Assembly: GCA_946886865.1 (NCBI GenBank)
Contig: CAMPJI010000011.1
Coordinates: 1-48,986, forward strand
Length of the DNA stretch: 48,986 nt
From: an uncultured Lysobacterales bacterium
GTDB lineage: Bacteria > Pseudomonadota > Gammaproteobacteria > Xanthomonadales > Xanthomonadaceae
Direction: 5' to 3'
The notes beneath the pieces were generated by a model that did not search any database, was not told where the DNA came from, and worked only from the letters and a program-made list of their open reading frames with translations. Shown piece after piece: positions 38,360 to 47,000 of this stretch (the first letter of the stretch is position 1; every line of letters starts with the position of its first letter). Both the position numbers and the translations under genes were made by a program.

Positions 38360-38935
38360 ATGGGCGAGACACAGGCAGTGCAGGCGAGCACCACGACCGC
38401 GGAGCTGGCGACGGCGTTGATGGCGGTGGCCGGCGGTGATCGCGGCGCGTTCGAGCGGGTGTACGCCGCCACGTCCGCCAAGCTGTTCGGCGTGTGCCTG
38501 CGGGTCCTGCCGGACCGCGAGGAGGCCGAGGACGTCCTGCAGGAGGTCTACGCCACGGTCTGGCGCAAGGCCGGACAGTTCGATGCGAGGCGGGCCAGCC
38601 CGATCACGTGGCTGGCGATGATCGCCCGCAACAAGGCCATCGACCGCCTGCGGGCCTCGCCCGGGGCCGCGCGCACCGCGCCGATCGAGCTGGCCGAGAC
38701 GCTGGCCGATCCCGATGCGTCGCCGGTGTCGGAAGCCGAGGCCGCTGTCGACCGCGCGCGGTTGGGGTACTGCCTGGACCAGCTGGAGACGCGGCGTCGC
38801 TCGCTGATCCGCACCGCGTTCTTCGAAGGCGCGACGTATGAGGAGCTGGCGCGTCGCATCGGCTCGCCCATCGGGTCGGTCAAGAGCTGGATCCGGCGCG
38901 GCCTCATGCAACTGCGCACGTGCCTGGAGCAATGA
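38360..38935 (+). CDS. SigK-like ECF sigma factor
   Basis: RNA polymerase sigma factor of 191 residues: region 2 ([36 protein letters not shown]) and region 4 ([20 protein letters not shown] followed by [17 protein letters not shown]). The ATG at 38360 has AGGA seven bases upstream. The stop overlaps the next start. An RskA-like anti-sigma gene follows directly, and the operon behind matches the M. tuberculosis sigK/rskA neighbourhood, so I call it SigK-like. No target promoter could be recognised. Confidence 0.93.
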   Translation: MGETQAVQASTTTAELATALMAVAGGDRGAFERVYAATSAKLFGVCLRVLPDREEAEDVLQEVYATVWRKAGQFDARRASPITWLAMIARNKAIDRLRASPGAARTAPIELAETLADPDASPVSEAEAAVDRARLGYCLDQLETRRRSLIRTAFFEGATYEELARRIGSPIGSVKSWIRRGLMQLRTCLEQ

Positions 38936-39726
38936 ACATGCACGAGCGCGATTCCGAACCGTTCGACCAGGACCCGCCGGGCGACGACCTGCAGGCGGCC
39001 GAGTACGTGCTGGGCGTGCAGCCGGCCGACGAACGCCGGCGCAGCGAGGCACGCATCGCGGCCGAACCCGCGTTTGCCGATCTTGTCAGCGCCTGGGAGC
39101 AGCGGTTCGCCGCGCTGATCGCCGAGATCGCGCCGGTGCCGGTGCCCGCGCACCTGTGGCCGCGCATCCGCACCCGCCTGGGCTGGTTGGCGGTGGAGGG
39201 GGCGCGCGCGCCGCTGACGCAGCGCGTGTCGTTCTGGCGGGGTGCCACGGCCGCCGCACTGGCGACGGCTGCCGTGCTGGCGGTCGTCGCGGTGTTGCGT
39301 CCGATGCCGGCGCCTGCGCCGGTCGCGCCGCCGGTCGTGGTTGCGCCGGAGCCGGTGCAGCCGCCGGCCCAGCCCCCCGCCGAACAGCCCAAGCCGGTCG
39401 TCGTGCTCGCGCGTGACGACGGCCAGGCCGGTTGGCTGGCCGCCGTGGATGCCGGTGCGGGCGCGGTCACCATGACGCCCGTGCCGTCACCGGCCGATCC
39501 CGATGGCCGGGTCGGCGAGCTGTGGCTGATTCCCGCCGGTGGCGCGCCGCTGTCGCTGGGTTTCGTGTCCAACGAGCGGGCGCACACGGTGGATGTGCCC
39601 GACACGATGCGTGCGCACCTGGCGGTCGGTTCGACGCTGGCGATCACGCTGGAGCCTGAGGCCGGCATGCCGCACGCCGCGCCGAGCGGACCGGTGGTAG
39701 CGCAGGGCAGCATCCAGACGATCTGA
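38932..39726 (+). CDS. RskA-like membrane anti-sigma factor
   Basis: Expected to bind the sigma factor in the cytoplasm and release it after stress-driven cleavage. The 264-residue protein has the N-terminal anti-sigma domain (LQAAEYVLGVQPADERRRSE), one membrane helix (about 105-122, AAALATAAVLAVVAVL), a Pro-rich periplasmic linker, and an RskA-type C-terminal domain (GRVGELWLIPAGGAPLSLGF). The ATG at 38932 overlaps the sigma stop; 38938 is an alternative. RskA proteins are substrates of regulated intramembrane proteolysis; rseP lies elsewhere in this window. Confidence 0.9.
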   Translation: MNMHERDSEPFDQDPPGDDLQAAEYVLGVQPADERRRSEARIAAEPAFADLVSAWEQRFAALIAEIAPVPVPAHLWPRIRTRLGWLAVEGARAPLTQRVSFWRGATAAALATAAVLAVVAVLRPMPAPAPVAPPVVVAPEPVQPPAQPPAEQPKPVVVLARDDGQAGWLAAVDAGAGAVTMTPVPSPADPDGRVGELWLIPAGGAPLSLGFVSNERAHTVDVPDTMRAHLAVGSTLAITLEPEAGMPHAAPSGPVVAQGSIQTI

Positions 39727-39802
39727 AGTGGCGCGTCGTGCAAAGGAGGTGCGGTGCAAAAGGCGCTGCATCCGGATGAACAGCCGCCCCGTATGTGCAG
39801 GC

Positions 39803-40795
39803 ATGGACTCGCCTGCCGCCCCACCAAGCCCCACCGTCGATGCCGATCGCGACGCCGCCGCCGCGCCACCGGATGCCCCGGCCGGCGCGCTCGCGCGCAT
39901 CCGCCGCTGGTTCGACACCGCCTCTGAGGTCGCCGAGGGGCCGGGCGCCGACCGCGTCGACTGGCTCCGCGCCGTGCCTTTCGTGGCGCTGCACCTGGCG
40001 TGCGTGGCGGTGTTCTGGGTGGGCGTGTCGCCGGTGGCGGTCGCCGTGGCGGTGGCGCTGTACGCGGTGCGGATGTTCGCGCTGACCGGCTTCTACCACC
40101 GCTACTTCTCGCACCGCACCTTCCGCACCTCGCGCGCGATGCAGTTCGTGTTCGCGCTGATCGGCGCATCCAGCGTGCAACGCGGACCGCTGTGGTGGGC
40201 CGCGCACCACCGCAACCACCACCGCCACACCGAGACCGAGCACGACCCGCACTCGCCCACGGTCTACGGCTTCTGGCGCAGCCACGTGCTGTGGTTCCTG
40301 ACCCCGCGCGGGTTCCGCACGCACTGGGAACGCATCCCGGACCTGGCCCGGTACCCCGAGCTGCGCTGGCTCGACCGCTACGACACGCTGGTGCCGGTGC
40401 TGCTGGCGGTTGCCTTGTACGGGCTGGGCGCGCTGCTGGAGTCGATTGCGCCGCAGCTGGGCACAACGGGCGGCCAGATGCTGGTGTGGGGGTTCTTCAT
40501 CTCGACCGTGGTGCTGTTCCACGCCACCGTCACCATCAACTCGTTGGCCCATGTCTACGGCTCGCGCCGCTTCGACACCCGCGACGACAGCCGCAACAAC
40601 CTGTGGCTGGCGCTGATCACCTTTGGCGAAGGCTGGCACAACAACCACCACTTCTTCCCCGGCACGGTGCGCCAGGGATTCCGCTGGTGGGAAATCGACC
40701 TCACCTGGTACGGCCTGCGCGCGATGTCGGCGCTGGGCCTGGTGCGCGACCTCAAGCCGATCCCGGACTGGGTGCTGGCCAAGGCGAGGGGCTGA
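39803..40795 (+). CDS. Membrane fatty acid desaturase (delta-9 acyl type)
   Basis: Di-iron integral-membrane desaturase that introduces a double bond in an acyl chain. The 330-residue product has the three His boxes: HRYFSH (99-104), HRNHH (136-140) and HNNHH in GEGWHNNHHFFP. It has four or more hydrophobic segments and a family end WEIDLTWYGLRAMSALGLV. The start at 39803 is tentative: ATG 39776 and GTG 39728 are also in frame, and a full-consensus AAAGGAGGT at 39742-39750 does not sit at a normal distance from any of them. It would supply the double bond used by the methyltransferases downstream (inference). Confidence 0.9.
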   Translation: MDSPAAPPSPTVDADRDAAAAPPDAPAGALARIRRWFDTASEVAEGPGADRVDWLRAVPFVALHLACVAVFWVGVSPVAVAVAVALYAVRMFALTGFYHRYFSHRTFRTSRAMQFVFALIGASSVQRGPLWWAAHHRNHHRHTETEHDPHSPTVYGFWRSHVLWFLTPRGFRTHWERIPDLARYPELRWLDRYDTLVPVLLAVALYGLGALLESIAPQLGTTGGQMLVWGFFISTVVLFHATVTINSLAHVYGSRRFDTRDDSRNNLWLALITFGEGWHNNHHFFPGTVRQGFRWWEIDLTWYGLRAMSALGLVRDLKPIPDWVLAKARG

Positions 40796-40798
40796 CCG

Positions 40799-42097
40799 GT
40801 GCGCATCGCCGTCATCGGCAGTGGCATCGCCGGCCTGGCGTCGGCGTGGCTGCTCTCGCGCCAGCACGACGTCACCCTGTTCGAAGCCGAGCCGCGGCTG
40901 GGCGGTCACACGCACACCCACGACATCGACCTGCATGGACGCCGGTACCGGGTGGACACCGGCTTCATCGTGTTCAACCCGGCGCACTATCCGCTGCTCG
41001 CACGGCTCTTCGCGGAACTTGGCGTGGCTTCGCAGCCGACGACCATGAGCTTCTCGGTCCGCAACGACGCCACCGGGCTGGAGTACAACGCCACCGACCT
41101 GGACGGCCTGTTCTGCCAGCGCCGCAACCTGGTGTCACCGCGCTTCTGGGGCATGCTGCTGGACCTGCGCCGGTTTTACCGCGACGCACCGGCGCTGCTG
41201 GACGAGGCGGGCCCCGGCCCGTCCCTGGGCGACTACCTGCGCCGGCACCGCTATGGCGCGGCGTTCCGCGACGAGCACCTGGTGCCGATGGCCTCGGCGC
41301 TGTGGTCGTCGTCCAGCGACGACATCCTGTCGTTCCCCGCGAAGTACCTGGTGCAGTTCATGGCCAACCACCAGATGCTGCAGGTCACCGGCCGGCCGCA
41401 ATGGCGCGTCGTGACCGGCGGCTCGTCGCGCTACATCGAGGCGATGCAGGCGCACTGGCGGGTGCACGAGCGCATCGCCTGCCCGGTGCATGCGCTTCGC
41501 CGGGATGCCGACGGGGTGGAGGTGGAGTCGATCATCGGTCGCGAGCGCTTCGACCACGCCGTGCTGGCCTGCCACAGCGACCAGGCGCTGCACCTGCTGG
41601 CCGACGCCGACCCGCGCGAGCGCGACATCCTTGGCGCGATGCGCTACCAGGCCAACGACACCGTCCTGCATACCGATGCAAGGCTGCTGCCGCGCGACCG
41701 CAAGGCATGGGCCGCGTGGAACGCGCTGCTGCCGCGCGAGGGCCGCGATGCCTGCACCGTCAGCTACTGCATGAACCTGCTGCAGGGGCTGGACGCGCCC
41801 GAGCCGCTGGTGGTCACGCTCAACCGCACCGACGCCATCGACCCCAGCCGCGTGCTGCGCCGCATGGAGTACCACCACCCGCTGTACTCGCACGCCTCGG
41901 TGGCGGCGCAGGCACGCAAACCGGAGATCCAGGGCCGCCGGCGCACGTGGTTCGCAGGGGCCTACTGGGGCTGGGGCTTCCACGAGGACGGCATGCGCAG
42001 CGCCGTCGAGGTGGCGCGGGCGCTGGGCGTGGGCTGGGATGGCGCCGCGCCGGCCGACCCCGCCACCCGCGCCGCGCCCGAGCCGATGCCGGCATGA
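40799..42097 (+). CDS. FAD/NAD(P)-binding amine-oxidase-like oxidoreductase (COG2907 type)
   Basis: The 432-residue flavoprotein has an N-terminal dinucleotide-binding motif IAVIGSGIAGLASAWLLS and GGHTHT, the family segments VDTGFIVFNPAHYPLL and WSSSSDDILSFPAKYLVQF, and a C-terminal flavin motif TWFAGAYWGWGFHEDG. This family regularly accompanies DUF1365 and cyclopropane-synthase genes in lipid clusters (Rv0449c in M. tuberculosis is the counterpart). It probably oxidises or reduces a modified acyl intermediate; the reaction is not known to me. The start is a GTG four bases after the desaturase stop; the stop overlaps DUF1365. Confidence 0.9.
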   Translation: MRIAVIGSGIAGLASAWLLSRQHDVTLFEAEPRLGGHTHTHDIDLHGRRYRVDTGFIVFNPAHYPLLARLFAELGVASQPTTMSFSVRNDATGLEYNATDLDGLFCQRRNLVSPRFWGMLLDLRRFYRDAPALLDEAGPGPSLGDYLRRHRYGAAFRDEHLVPMASALWSSSSDDILSFPAKYLVQFMANHQMLQVTGRPQWRVVTGGSSRYIEAMQAHWRVHERIACPVHALRRDADGVEVESIIGRERFDHAVLACHSDQALHLLADADPRERDILGAMRYQANDTVLHTDARLLPRDRKAWAAWNALLPREGRDACTVSYCMNLLQGLDAPEPLVVTLNRTDAIDPSRVLRRMEYHHPLYSHASVAAQARKPEIQGRRRTWFAGAYWGWGFHEDGMRSAVEVARALGVGWDGAAPADPATRAAPEPMPA

Positions 42098-42867
42098 CCG
42101 CGCCCACCGCCAGTGCCGTCTACGAAGGCCGGGTCCGCCACCGCCGGCATGCGCCGCGCGCGCACGCCTTCGAATACCGCATCGCGCAGCTGTACATCGA
42201 CCTGGACGAGCTCGAGGGGCTGTTCGACCGCCGGCGGCTGTGGTCGGTCGGTCGCCGCAATGTCGGCGAGTTCCGCCGCGATGACTACCTCGGCCCGGTG
42301 GAGCTGCCGCTGGACGAGGCCGTGCGCCAGCGCGTGGAGGCCGCCACCGGCCGGCGCCCGGCCGGGCCCATCCGGCTGTTGACCCACCTGCGCACGTTCG
42401 GCTACGTCTTCAATCCGGTCAGCTTCTACTACTGCTTCCACGCCGACGGCATCCGCCTGGACTGCGTGGTGGCCGAGATCACCAACACGCCGTGGAAGGA
42501 GCGCCATGCGTACGTGCTGCCGGTCGACGCGGCCACGCCGCGCGGCCGCGCGTTCGAATGGCGCTTTCCAAAGACGTTCCATGTGTCCCCCTTCATGCCG
42601 ATGGATCGCGGCTACGCGTGGCGCCTGACCGTGCCGGGCGATGCCCTGCACGTGCACATGGACGTGACGGCCGACGGGCGCGAGGAGTTCGACGCCACGC
42701 TGGTGCTGCAGCGACGGCCCCTGGACGCCCGCGCGCTGGCACGCGTGCTGTGGCGGTATCCGCTGATGACGCTGCAGGTCGTCGGCGCGATCCACTGGCA
42801 CGCGCTGCGCCTGTGGTTGAAGGGCAACCCCGTGCACGACCACCCCCAACCCAGGAATACCCCATGA
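42094..42867 (+). CDS. DUF1365 domain protein
   Basis: The 257-residue protein starts MTAPTASAVYEGRVRHRRHA and has the family core: HLRTFGYVFNPVSFYYCFH, EITNTPWKERHAYVL, and KTFHVSPFMPMD. The biochemical role is unknown. It occurs almost always between a COG2907 oxidoreductase and a CFA-type methyltransferase, as here and in M. tuberculosis (Rv0448c). Start and stop overlap the neighbours by four bases each. Confidence 0.92.
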   Translation: MTAPTASAVYEGRVRHRRHAPRAHAFEYRIAQLYIDLDELEGLFDRRRLWSVGRRNVGEFRRDDYLGPVELPLDEAVRQRVEAATGRRPAGPIRLLTHLRTFGYVFNPVSFYYCFHADGIRLDCVVAEITNTPWKERHAYVLPVDAATPRGRAFEWRFPKTFHVSPFMPMDRGYAWRLTVPGDALHVHMDVTADGREEFDATLVLQRRPLDARALARVLWRYPLMTLQVVGAIHWHALRLWLKGNPVHDHPQPRNTP

Positions 42868-44183
42868 CCGAACGTGTGAGCCCCGCCACGTCTTCTCCCG
42901 CTGCCCCGGGCGCACTCGATCGCCTGCTGCGCGGGCAGCTGCTGTCCCGCATGGCTGCGGTACGGGGCGGGCGCCTGGTGCTGGTCGATCCCATCGGTGA
43001 GGCGGTGCTGGGGGAGGCCGATGGCGACGGCGCGTTGCAGGTGCGCATCCACGTGCACGACCTGCGCTTCTACCGCGCGGTGGCGGCCAACGGCAGCGTG
43101 GGTGCGGGCGAGGCCTTCATCCACGGGTGGTGGCAGTGCGACGACGGCGGCGGCGCGGCGGGCGACGGGCTGGTCCGGCTGGTCCGGCTGCTGGTGCGCA
43201 ACCGCGACCTGCTCGACGGCATGGAGTCGGGCCCGGCGCGGCTGGGCGGGTGGGCGATGCGCGCCTGGCACCGGTTGCGGCGCAACACCCGCGACGGCAG
43301 CCGCCGCAACATCGCCGCGCACTACGACCTGGGGAACGAGCTGTTCTCGCTGTTCCTTTCGCCGGACCTGATGTACTCCTCGGCGGTCTGGGCGGGTGAC
43401 GCCGACACCGGGGCGGGCGATACGCTGGAGGCGGCCTCGACCCGCAAGCTCGACCGCATCTGCCGCAAGCTCGACCTCAAGCCCGGCGACCGCGCCGTGG
43501 AGATCGGCACCGGCTGGGGCGGGTTCGCATTGCATGCCGCGCGCCATTACGGCTGCCATGTCACCACCACCACCATCTCGCGCGAGCAGCATGCGCTCGC
43601 GTCGCAGCGCGTCGCGGAGGCCGGCCTGCAGGACCGCGTCACGCTGCTGCTGGAGGACTACCGCGACCTCACCGGCCGCTACGACAAGCTGGTGTCGATC
43701 GAGATGATCGAGGCGATCGGCGCGGACTACCTCGACACGTATTTCGGCAAGCTCGGCGAGCTGCTCGAACCCGACGGCCTGGCGCTGGTGCAGGCGATCA
43801 CCATCGAGGACCACCGTTACGAACAGGCGCTGGCGTCGGTGGACTTCATCAAGCGCTACGTGTTTCCGGGCAGCTTCATCCCGTCGGTCCACGCGATGCT
43901 GGCCGCCAAGACCCGCGCCAGCGATCTGGCATTGACGCACCTGGAGGACTTCGGCGGCTCGTATGCGCTGACCCTGCAGGCATGGCGGCAACGTTTCATG
44001 GCGCGCCTGCCTGAAGTGCGGGCGCAGGGGTTCGACGAGCGCTTCATCCGGATGTGGCTGTTCTACCTGGCGTATTGCGAAGGCGGGTTCCGCGAGCGCT
44101 CCATTGGCGTCGCGCACCTGCTGCTGGCCAAACCGGACAACCGGCGGCCGTCGCTGCTGCCGCCGATCGGAGTGGAGGCGTGA
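42864..44183 (+). CDS. cfa: Cyclopropane-fatty-acyl-phospholipid synthase family methyltransferase
   Basis: SAM-dependent enzyme that adds a methylene or methyl carbon across the double bond of a phospholipid acyl chain. The 439-residue protein has YDLGNELFSLFLSPDLMYSS, the SAM motif VEIGTGWGGFALHAA (about 212-226), SIEMIEAIG, FIKRYVFPGSFIPS and the C-terminal AYCEGGFRERSIG with Cys405 in the position of the CFA synthase active-site Cys. It could form cyclopropane or, like UfaA1-type enzymes, a methyl or methylene branch. ATGA and GTGA overlaps tie it to both neighbours. Confidence 0.93.
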   Translation: MTERVSPATSSPAAPGALDRLLRGQLLSRMAAVRGGRLVLVDPIGEAVLGEADGDGALQVRIHVHDLRFYRAVAANGSVGAGEAFIHGWWQCDDGGGAAGDGLVRLVRLLVRNRDLLDGMESGPARLGGWAMRAWHRLRRNTRDGSRRNIAAHYDLGNELFSLFLSPDLMYSSAVWAGDADTGAGDTLEAASTRKLDRICRKLDLKPGDRAVEIGTGWGGFALHAARHYGCHVTTTTISREQHALASQRVAEAGLQDRVTLLLEDYRDLTGRYDKLVSIEMIEAIGADYLDTYFGKLGELLEPDGLALVQAITIEDHRYEQALASVDFIKRYVFPGSFIPSVHAMLAAKTRASDLALTHLEDFGGSYALTLQAWRQRFMARLPEVRAQGFDERFIRMWLFYLAYCEGGFRERSIGVAHLLLAKPDNRRPSLLPPIGVEA

Positions 44184-44752
44184 ACCGGTCCGACCGCCGC
44201 CTGACGCTGCTGGGCAACGTGCTGGGCAACCAGGCGGTGTGGCTGTGCGCGGTGGCCGGGGCGGGGCGCGGGCTGGCGTGGCCCGGGGTCGTCGCCGCCC
44301 TGCTGTACTGCGCGTGGCAGCTGCGGGTCTCGAACTCGCGGGCCATCGACCTGCGCCTGCTCGGCCTGGCCATCGTGCTGGGCGGTGCGATCGATGGCGG
44401 GCTGGCCGCGGCCGGCTGGCTGGCATACGCCGCGCCATGGCCCGCGGCCGGGTTCGCGCCGGCGTGGATCCTCGCCTTGTGGGCCGCGTTCGCCATGCTG
44501 CCCATGCATGCGCTGGCGTGGTTGCGGCACCGGCCGCTGGCCGCATTCGCGTTCGGCGCGCTCGGTGGCCCGTTGGCGTACCTCGGCGCGGCACGTGGAT
44601 TCGATGCGGTGGCGGTCACCGGGCCGGTGGCACTGACGTGGGCCGTACTCGCGCTGGCATGGGGCGCGGCGTTCGCATGCTTGATGCGGGTGGCGGCGCG
44701 CGGCGCCGATCCCGGCGCACGGCCGCTGGCAGGAGAGGGGGCGACGGCATGA
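44180..44752 (+). CDS. DUF2878 membrane protein
   Basis: The 190-residue protein is almost wholly hydrophobic, with about five membrane segments (LLGNVLGNQAVWLCAVAGAG, AIVLGGAIDGGLAAAGWLAY and others). The NVLGNQ start and the central ID-DG region resemble DUF2878 proteins, which are found in the same lipid clusters in Vibrio, Shewanella and relatives. The function is unknown. The GTG start overlaps the cfa stop and the stop overlaps the DUF1295 start. Confidence 0.82.
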   Translation: MNRSDRRLTLLGNVLGNQAVWLCAVAGAGRGLAWPGVVAALLYCAWQLRVSNSRAIDLRLLGLAIVLGGAIDGGLAAAGWLAYAAPWPAAGFAPAWILALWAAFAMLPMHALAWLRHRPLAAFAFGALGGPLAYLGAARGFDAVAVTGPVALTWAVLALAWGAAFACLMRVAARGADPGARPLAGEGATA

Positions 44753-45561
44753 GCACGATCGCATTGATCGGCCTGGCGTGGGCGGCCGCCGCATTGGCGA
44801 TGACCGGCGGCTGGCGCTGGCAGCGCCACCGCGACAACGCCGGCATCGTCGACGTCATCTGGGCGGGGGGCGTCGGTGGCAGCGCGGTGCTGTACGCGTT
44901 GCTGGGCGATGGTGCGACCGTGCCGCGCGCGACGCTCGCACTGCTCGGCGGCCTTTGGGGCCTGCGCCTGGCGCGCCACCTGTGGGTGCGCGTGCGGGGC
45001 GAGGACGAAGACGGCCGCTACCGCCACCTGCGCGCCCACTGGCAGGGGCACCAGGGCAAGTTCTTCCTGTTCTTCCAGGCGCAGGCGCTGCTCGTCGTGC
45101 TGTTCTCGCTGCCGTTCCTGGCCGTGGCCCGGAACCCGGTGGACGGGGTCACCGGGTGGTGGCTGGCCGGCGTGGCGATCTGGATCGGCAGCGTGGTGGG
45201 CGAGGGCATCGCCGACCGCCAGCTGGCGCGCTTCCGCGCCGACCCCGGCAACCGCGGCACGACCTGCCGCGCGGGGCTGTGGCGCTACTCGCGCCATCCC
45301 AACTACTTCTTCGAATGGACGCACTGGTTCGCCTACGTGTGCCTGGCGGTCGGCTCGCCGATCGCATGGCTGGCGTGGGCCGGGCCGGTGGTGATGTACG
45401 TCTTCCTGCGCTGGATCAGCGGCATTCCCTACACCGAAGCGCAGGCGCTGCGCACGCGCGGCGATGACTACCGCGAGTACCAGCGCACCACGCCCATGCT
45501 GATCCCGTGGTTCCCGAAAGCCGGCCGACACGCCCCCGTTACGACAAAGGATTCCGAATGA
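44749..45561 (+). CDS. DUF1295 membrane protein (steroid 5-alpha-reductase-like fold)
   Basis: The 270-residue multi-pass protein has the DUF1295 signature GLWRYSRHPNYFFEWTHWFA and ends with YTEAQALRTRGDDYREYQ, features shared with isoprenylcysteine methyltransferases and 5-alpha-reductases. The family is thought to use NAD(P)H to reduce a double bond (Rv0446c is the M. tuberculosis counterpart). It could reduce a methylene-branched acyl intermediate; this is inference. It overlaps both neighbours by four bases. Confidence 0.9.
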   Translation: MSTIALIGLAWAAAALAMTGGWRWQRHRDNAGIVDVIWAGGVGGSAVLYALLGDGATVPRATLALLGGLWGLRLARHLWVRVRGEDEDGRYRHLRAHWQGHQGKFFLFFQAQALLVVLFSLPFLAVARNPVDGVTGWWLAGVAIWIGSVVGEGIADRQLARFRADPGNRGTTCRAGLWRYSRHPNYFFEWTHWFAYVCLAVGSPIAWLAWAGPVVMYVFLRWISGIPYTEAQALRTRGDDYREYQRTTPMLIPWFPKAGRHAPVTTKDSE

Positions 45562-46637
45562 ACGCGATGGTCGATTCCGAACTTCCGCACGACCGCCCCG
45601 GCCCGGGCCTGATCGGCCTGGCCGAGCGCGGCCACGTGCCCGACGCGCTGCTGCGCCTGGGCATCCGGCGCATGTGCGAGCAGCGCCTGCGCGAGGAATC
45701 CGAAGGGGGGCTGGAGGCCCAGGCCGAACGCTTCGCACGCCGCATCGAATCGTTGCGGACGAGCCCGGTTGCCATCCATACCGATGCCGCCAATGCACAG
45801 CACTACGAGTTGCCGCCGGCGTTCTTCCAGCAGTGCCTGGGCAAGCGCCTGAAGTACTCGAGCTGCTACTACCCGACCGGCAACGAGACGCTCGAGCAGG
45901 CCGAGGACGCGATGCTCAAGCTGTATGGCGAGCGTGCCGGGTTGCGCGACGGCCAGGCCATCCTGGAGCTGGGCTGCGGCTGGGGCTCGCTCACGCTGTG
46001 GATGGCCGAGCGCTACCCGAACGCGACGATCACCGCGGTCTCCAACTCCGCGTTGCAGCGCGAGCACATCCTGGCGCAGTGCCGGCAACGCGCGCTGTTC
46101 AACGTCCAGGTGATCACCTGCGACGTCAACACGCTGGAGCTCGAGCCCGGCCGGTTCGACCGCTGCGTGTCGATCGAGATGTTCGAGCACATGCGCAACT
46201 ACGAGACGCTGATGGGCCGCATCGCCGGCTGGCTGAAGCCGGGCGGCGCGCTGTTCGTGCACATCTTCATGCACAGGACGCTGATGTACCCGTTCGAAAC
46301 CGGAGGCGAAGGAAACTGGATGGGCCGGCACTTCTTCACCGGAGGCCTGATGCCGGCGGCCGACACGCTGCCCTGGTTCCAGCGCGACCTGCGCATCGAG
46401 CGGCGCTGGGTGGTCGACGGCACCCACTACCAGCGCACGGCCAACCACTGGCTGCAGCGCCAGGACAGCCAGCGCGAGGCCGTGATGGCGGTGCTGCGGC
46501 AGGCCTACGGCGAGGCCGGCGCGGCGCTGTGGTTCCAGCGCTGGCGGATGTTCTGGATGGCCTGCGCGGAGATGTTCGGCCTGCGCGGCGGACAGGAGTG
46601 GGGCGTGGGGCACTACCGGTTCGTGCGGCCGGAGTGA
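45558..46637 (+). CDS. Second CFA-type SAM methyltransferase (coclaurine-N-methyltransferase-like)
   Basis: The 359-residue protein has QHYELPPAFFQQCLGKRLKY and SSCYYP, EDAMLKLYGERAGLRDGQ, the SAM motif ILELGCGWGSLTLWMAERYP, and SIEMFEHMRNYETLMGRIAG. The pattern is closer to plant coclaurine N-methyltransferase-like enzymes than to classical CFA synthase, and the C-terminus lacks the AYCEGGF-type motif of the first copy. It is last in the operon. A substrate distinct from that of the first methyltransferase is likely, possibly another acyl chain position. Confidence 0.88.
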   Translation: MNAMVDSELPHDRPGPGLIGLAERGHVPDALLRLGIRRMCEQRLREESEGGLEAQAERFARRIESLRTSPVAIHTDAANAQHYELPPAFFQQCLGKRLKYSSCYYPTGNETLEQAEDAMLKLYGERAGLRDGQAILELGCGWGSLTLWMAERYPNATITAVSNSALQREHILAQCRQRALFNVQVITCDVNTLELEPGRFDRCVSIEMFEHMRNYETLMGRIAGWLKPGGALFVHIFMHRTLMYPFETGGEGNWMGRHFFTGGLMPAADTLPWFQRDLRIERRWVVDGTHYQRTANHWLQRQDSQREAVMAVLRQAYGEAGAALWFQRWRMFWMACAEMFGLRGGQEWGVGHYRFVRPE

Positions 46638-46698
46638 CTTCGGGGCGACCCCGGGACTGCCCGGCGCCGGCCGTTGGCGCGAGGCCTGCATATTGGTG

Positions 46699-46728
46699 TT
46701 GACATCCCTATCGCCGCAACGCAACATA
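46699..46728 (+). promoter_or_regulatory. Promoter of the tRNA-Leu gene
   Basis: A perfect -35 TTGACA (46699-46704) is followed, after 18 bases, by AACATA (46723-46728), a weak -10. The predicted start is about 25 bases before the tRNA. No other gene begins here, so the site fits the tRNA. Confidence 0.6.
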
Positions 46729-46760
46729 CGCGCCCCGCACAGCCACAAGCGTGCGGGTTT

Positions 46761-46847
46761 GCCCAGGTGGCGGAATTGGTAGACGCACTAGCTTCAGGTG
46801 CTAGCGGGGGCAACTCCGTGGAGGTTCGAGTCCTCTCCTGGGCACCA
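46761..46847 (+). tRNA. tRNA-Leu (anticodon CAG)
   Basis: The 87-base class II tRNA has acceptor arm GCCCAGG pairing with CCTGGGC, D-arm GGAATTGGTAGACGC, anticodon stem CTAGC/GCTAG with loop TTCAGGT (anticodon CAG, reading CUG, the main Leu codon in this GC-rich genome), a long variable arm, T-arm GGTTCGAGTCC and an encoded CCA end. Its own promoter precedes it and a strong terminator follows. Confidence 0.97.
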
Positions 46848-46856
46848 TATCCAACG

Positions 46857-46884
46857 AAAAACCCCCGCGAACGCGGGGGTTTTT
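46857..46884 (+). terminator. Rho-independent terminator after tRNA-Leu
   Basis: AAAAACCCCCGC, loop GAAC, GCGGGGGTTTTT: a stem of up to 12 bases whose A and T flanks also pair, so it can work in both directions. It begins ten bases after the tRNA CCA end. Confidence 0.92.
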
Positions 46885-47000
46885 CGTTTCGGCCCCGGCC
46901 GCTTTGCCCACGCGGTCCAGTCGCGTGGCCGGGTCGGGGGTTCACGTGGCTTGAAGGATTTCGCCGCGACACTGGCAAGGAGCCTTTATCCGGGCCGGGG

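Noticed and set aside
39754..39933. A short frame after the strong ribosome site (GTG start)
   Set aside because: The product is Arg/Cys/Pro-rich and out of frame with the desaturase it overlaps; no sign of selection is visible.
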